Source: Cyanobacteria bacterium RU_5_0 | GTDB taxonomy: Bacteria; Cyanobacteriota; Cyanobacteriia; Elainellales; Elainellaceae | DNA: 54,114 nucleotides | NCBI GenBank assembly: GCA_012033255.1 | Contig: JAAUSF010000023.1 | Span: 1-54,114, forward strand | Direction of reading: 5' to 3' | Shown here: positions 53,324 to 54,114 of the stretch, piece by piece | How the letters are laid out: each line of letters begins with the position of its first letter | Position numbering within the stretch: the first letter of the stretch is position 1 | Translations under genes and position numbers: made by a program | The notes under the pieces: generated by a model | Told to the model about the DNA's origin: nothing | Databases searched by the model: none | The model's input: only the letters and a program-made list of their open reading frames with translations

Positions 53324-53983
53324 CTATCTTGGGGGTTGCAAAGTCTGTTGCAATCCGCTCAGGCTCACTTCCGCTACCAGCGCTAGGAGTGCGACTGGAA
53401 TCGCTCCTACTAAAAGAATTGCATTGTCGTAGAGGGCAAATCCCCGGACAATGAAGATTCCTAATCCGCCTGCGCCAATAAAAGCGGCGAGAGTGGCACT
53501 GGCAATCACCTCCACCATTGCCGTCTTAATACCCGCTACAATCACTGGCAGCGCAAGGGGAATTTCAACTTGGCGTAACACCTGTCCTCCACTCATTCCC
53601 ATGCCATGAGCCGCTTCACGAATCATCGGATCGATACTGCGGAACGCAACATCAGTATTAATCAAGATGGGCGGCATCACGAGGAGGGTTAGGGCGATCG
53701 CGGCTGACTGAAAACTCAGCCCAAAATAGGGAATTGCCAGAAACAGAATCGCAATACTCGGAATCACTCGTAGCGCATTAAACGTATTGATCAACGCGAT
53801 CGAGGCAAGACGCGAGCGGGCACTCCATAGCCCCATCGGCAACCCAACGAGTAAGCCAATCCCCAAAGGAATTAACACAAGCAAAAGATGCTGCCACAGC
53901 GCCTCTAGCAATTCTCCAGAATGGTCGATCGCATATTGAAATGCTTGAAGTGCATTTTCGGATACTTGAGAGAAAATATCCAT
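53324..53983 (-). CDS. ABC transporter permease, OpuC-like, convergent paralogue
   Basis: 219 residues, about five helices. EAA loop MIREAAHGMGMSGGQVLRQV; FIGAGGLGIFIVRGF near the end. Same family as the plus-strand permease but not close in sequence. OpuC permeases usually pair in one operon; here they face each other and end eight bases apart. Its ATG is only a few bases from the presumed end of an insertion sequence, so the native promoter and ribosome-binding site may have been displaced. Confidence 0.87.
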   Translation of the reverse strand: MDIFSQVSENALQAFQYAIDHSGELLEALWQHLLLVLIPLGIGLLVGLPMGLWSARSRLASIALINTFNALRVIPSIAILFLAIPYFGLSFQSAAIALTLLVMPPILINTDVAFRSIDPMIREAAHGMGMSGGQVLRQVEIPLALPVIVAGIKTAMVEVIASATLAAFIGAGGLGIFIVRGFALYDNAILLVGAIPVALLALVAEVSLSGLQQTLQPPR

Positions 53984-53985
53984 CC

Positions 53986-54114
53986 TAAGAACCTGTTTGA
54001 AAAGCTGCTCGATAAAGTAAAGGGGTCGATTGAAGACCCCAGAAATGACACGACTAGCTTACCGTAGTGACCTCACCTCTGCCCAGTGGAAACTGCTCGA
54101 ACCCCATATTCCTG
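53986..54114 (+). mobile_element. Insertion sequence, IS5-like, left part (cut by window end)
   Basis: AAGAACCTGTTTGAAAAGCT next to the permease start resembles the terminal repeat of IS5-family elements (AACCTGTTTGAAAAG). A transposase frame follows 40 bases later. The right end is beyond the window. Confidence 0.6.
54045..54114 (+). CDS. IS5-family transposase, N-terminal fragment
   Basis: Begins MTRLAYRSDLTSAQWKLLEP and then HIP before the sequence ends. The phrase SDLTxxQWxxLEPhiP is the standard start of the DUF4096/IS5-type transposases common in cyanobacteria. The rest is outside the window, so intactness is unknown. Confidence 0.85.
   Translation, partial: MTRLAYRSDLTSAQWKLLEPHIP

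Overview
The window is chromosomal DNA from a cyanobacterium, most likely a filamentous, Leptolyngbya/Oscillatoriales-like form. This rests on psaD (photosystem I), a Psb35-like photosystem II protein, an NdbB-type quinone reductase, a cyanobacterial RRM protein, SLH/DUF3747, DUF2808, AMIN and DUF4912 proteins, very frequent HIP1 octamers (GCGATCGC), and short tandem heptamer repeats between genes. The species cannot be named from sequence alone. There is no rRNA, no CRISPR array and no phage; almost everything is core-genome housekeeping.

Layout. 0-7 kb: elongator tRNA-Met with a clear terminator, then three envelope proteins (LysM/M23 peptidase, SLH/DUF3747 protein, RlpA). 7-11 kb: an orphan RnfD/NqrB-like membrane protein beside a DUF2330 protein, then an ECF sigma factor with its anti-sigma factor. 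11-16 kb: acetyl-CoA synthetase, an RRM protein, a divergent IF-3 that seems to start at AUA, and a GNAT acetyltransferase. 16-25 kb: ABC1 kinase, NdbB, a frameshifted HAD hydrolase, a DUF4912 protein with a large Gly/Met/Ser repeat, a DUF2993 protein and a GH10-like hydrolase. 25-32 kb: DUF4870 protein, Psb35-like protein, RsmE plus a TPR protein, then pntA/pntB. 32-38 kb: a minus-strand run rpmH-rnpA-PH-yidC-jag-DUF177, followed on the same strand by a Ycf46-type AAA ATPase and an SH3 protein. This is the conserved set joining ribosomal protein L34, tRNA maturation and membrane-protein insertion. 38-47 kb: DUF2808 and peptidoglycan-binding proteins, an FG-GAP/ASPIC protein, a GH57 enzyme, psaD and an A-type iron-sulfur carrier. 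47-54 kb: TPR and small proteins, an AMIN protein, a LivF-type ATPase, a ferredoxin, two convergent OpuC-like permeases, and the start of an IS5-like transposase cut by the window end.

The most unusual content is between genes. A short palindromic core (GGGCA, 3 bases, TGCCC, and variants) recurs about eleven times, often inside 110-170 bp units with their own terminal inverted repeats, several placed directly after stop codons. One copy and a tandem-repeat tract have been read into the RnfD-like coding sequence. Two loci look like tnpB-less remnants of IS200/IS605 elements. The IF-3 paralogue with a well-placed Shine-Dalgarno in front of AUA is the best single-gene oddity. No clearly new multi-gene defence or metabolic system was seen; the nearest candidates are the RnfD-like/DUF2330 pair and the palindromic repeat family.
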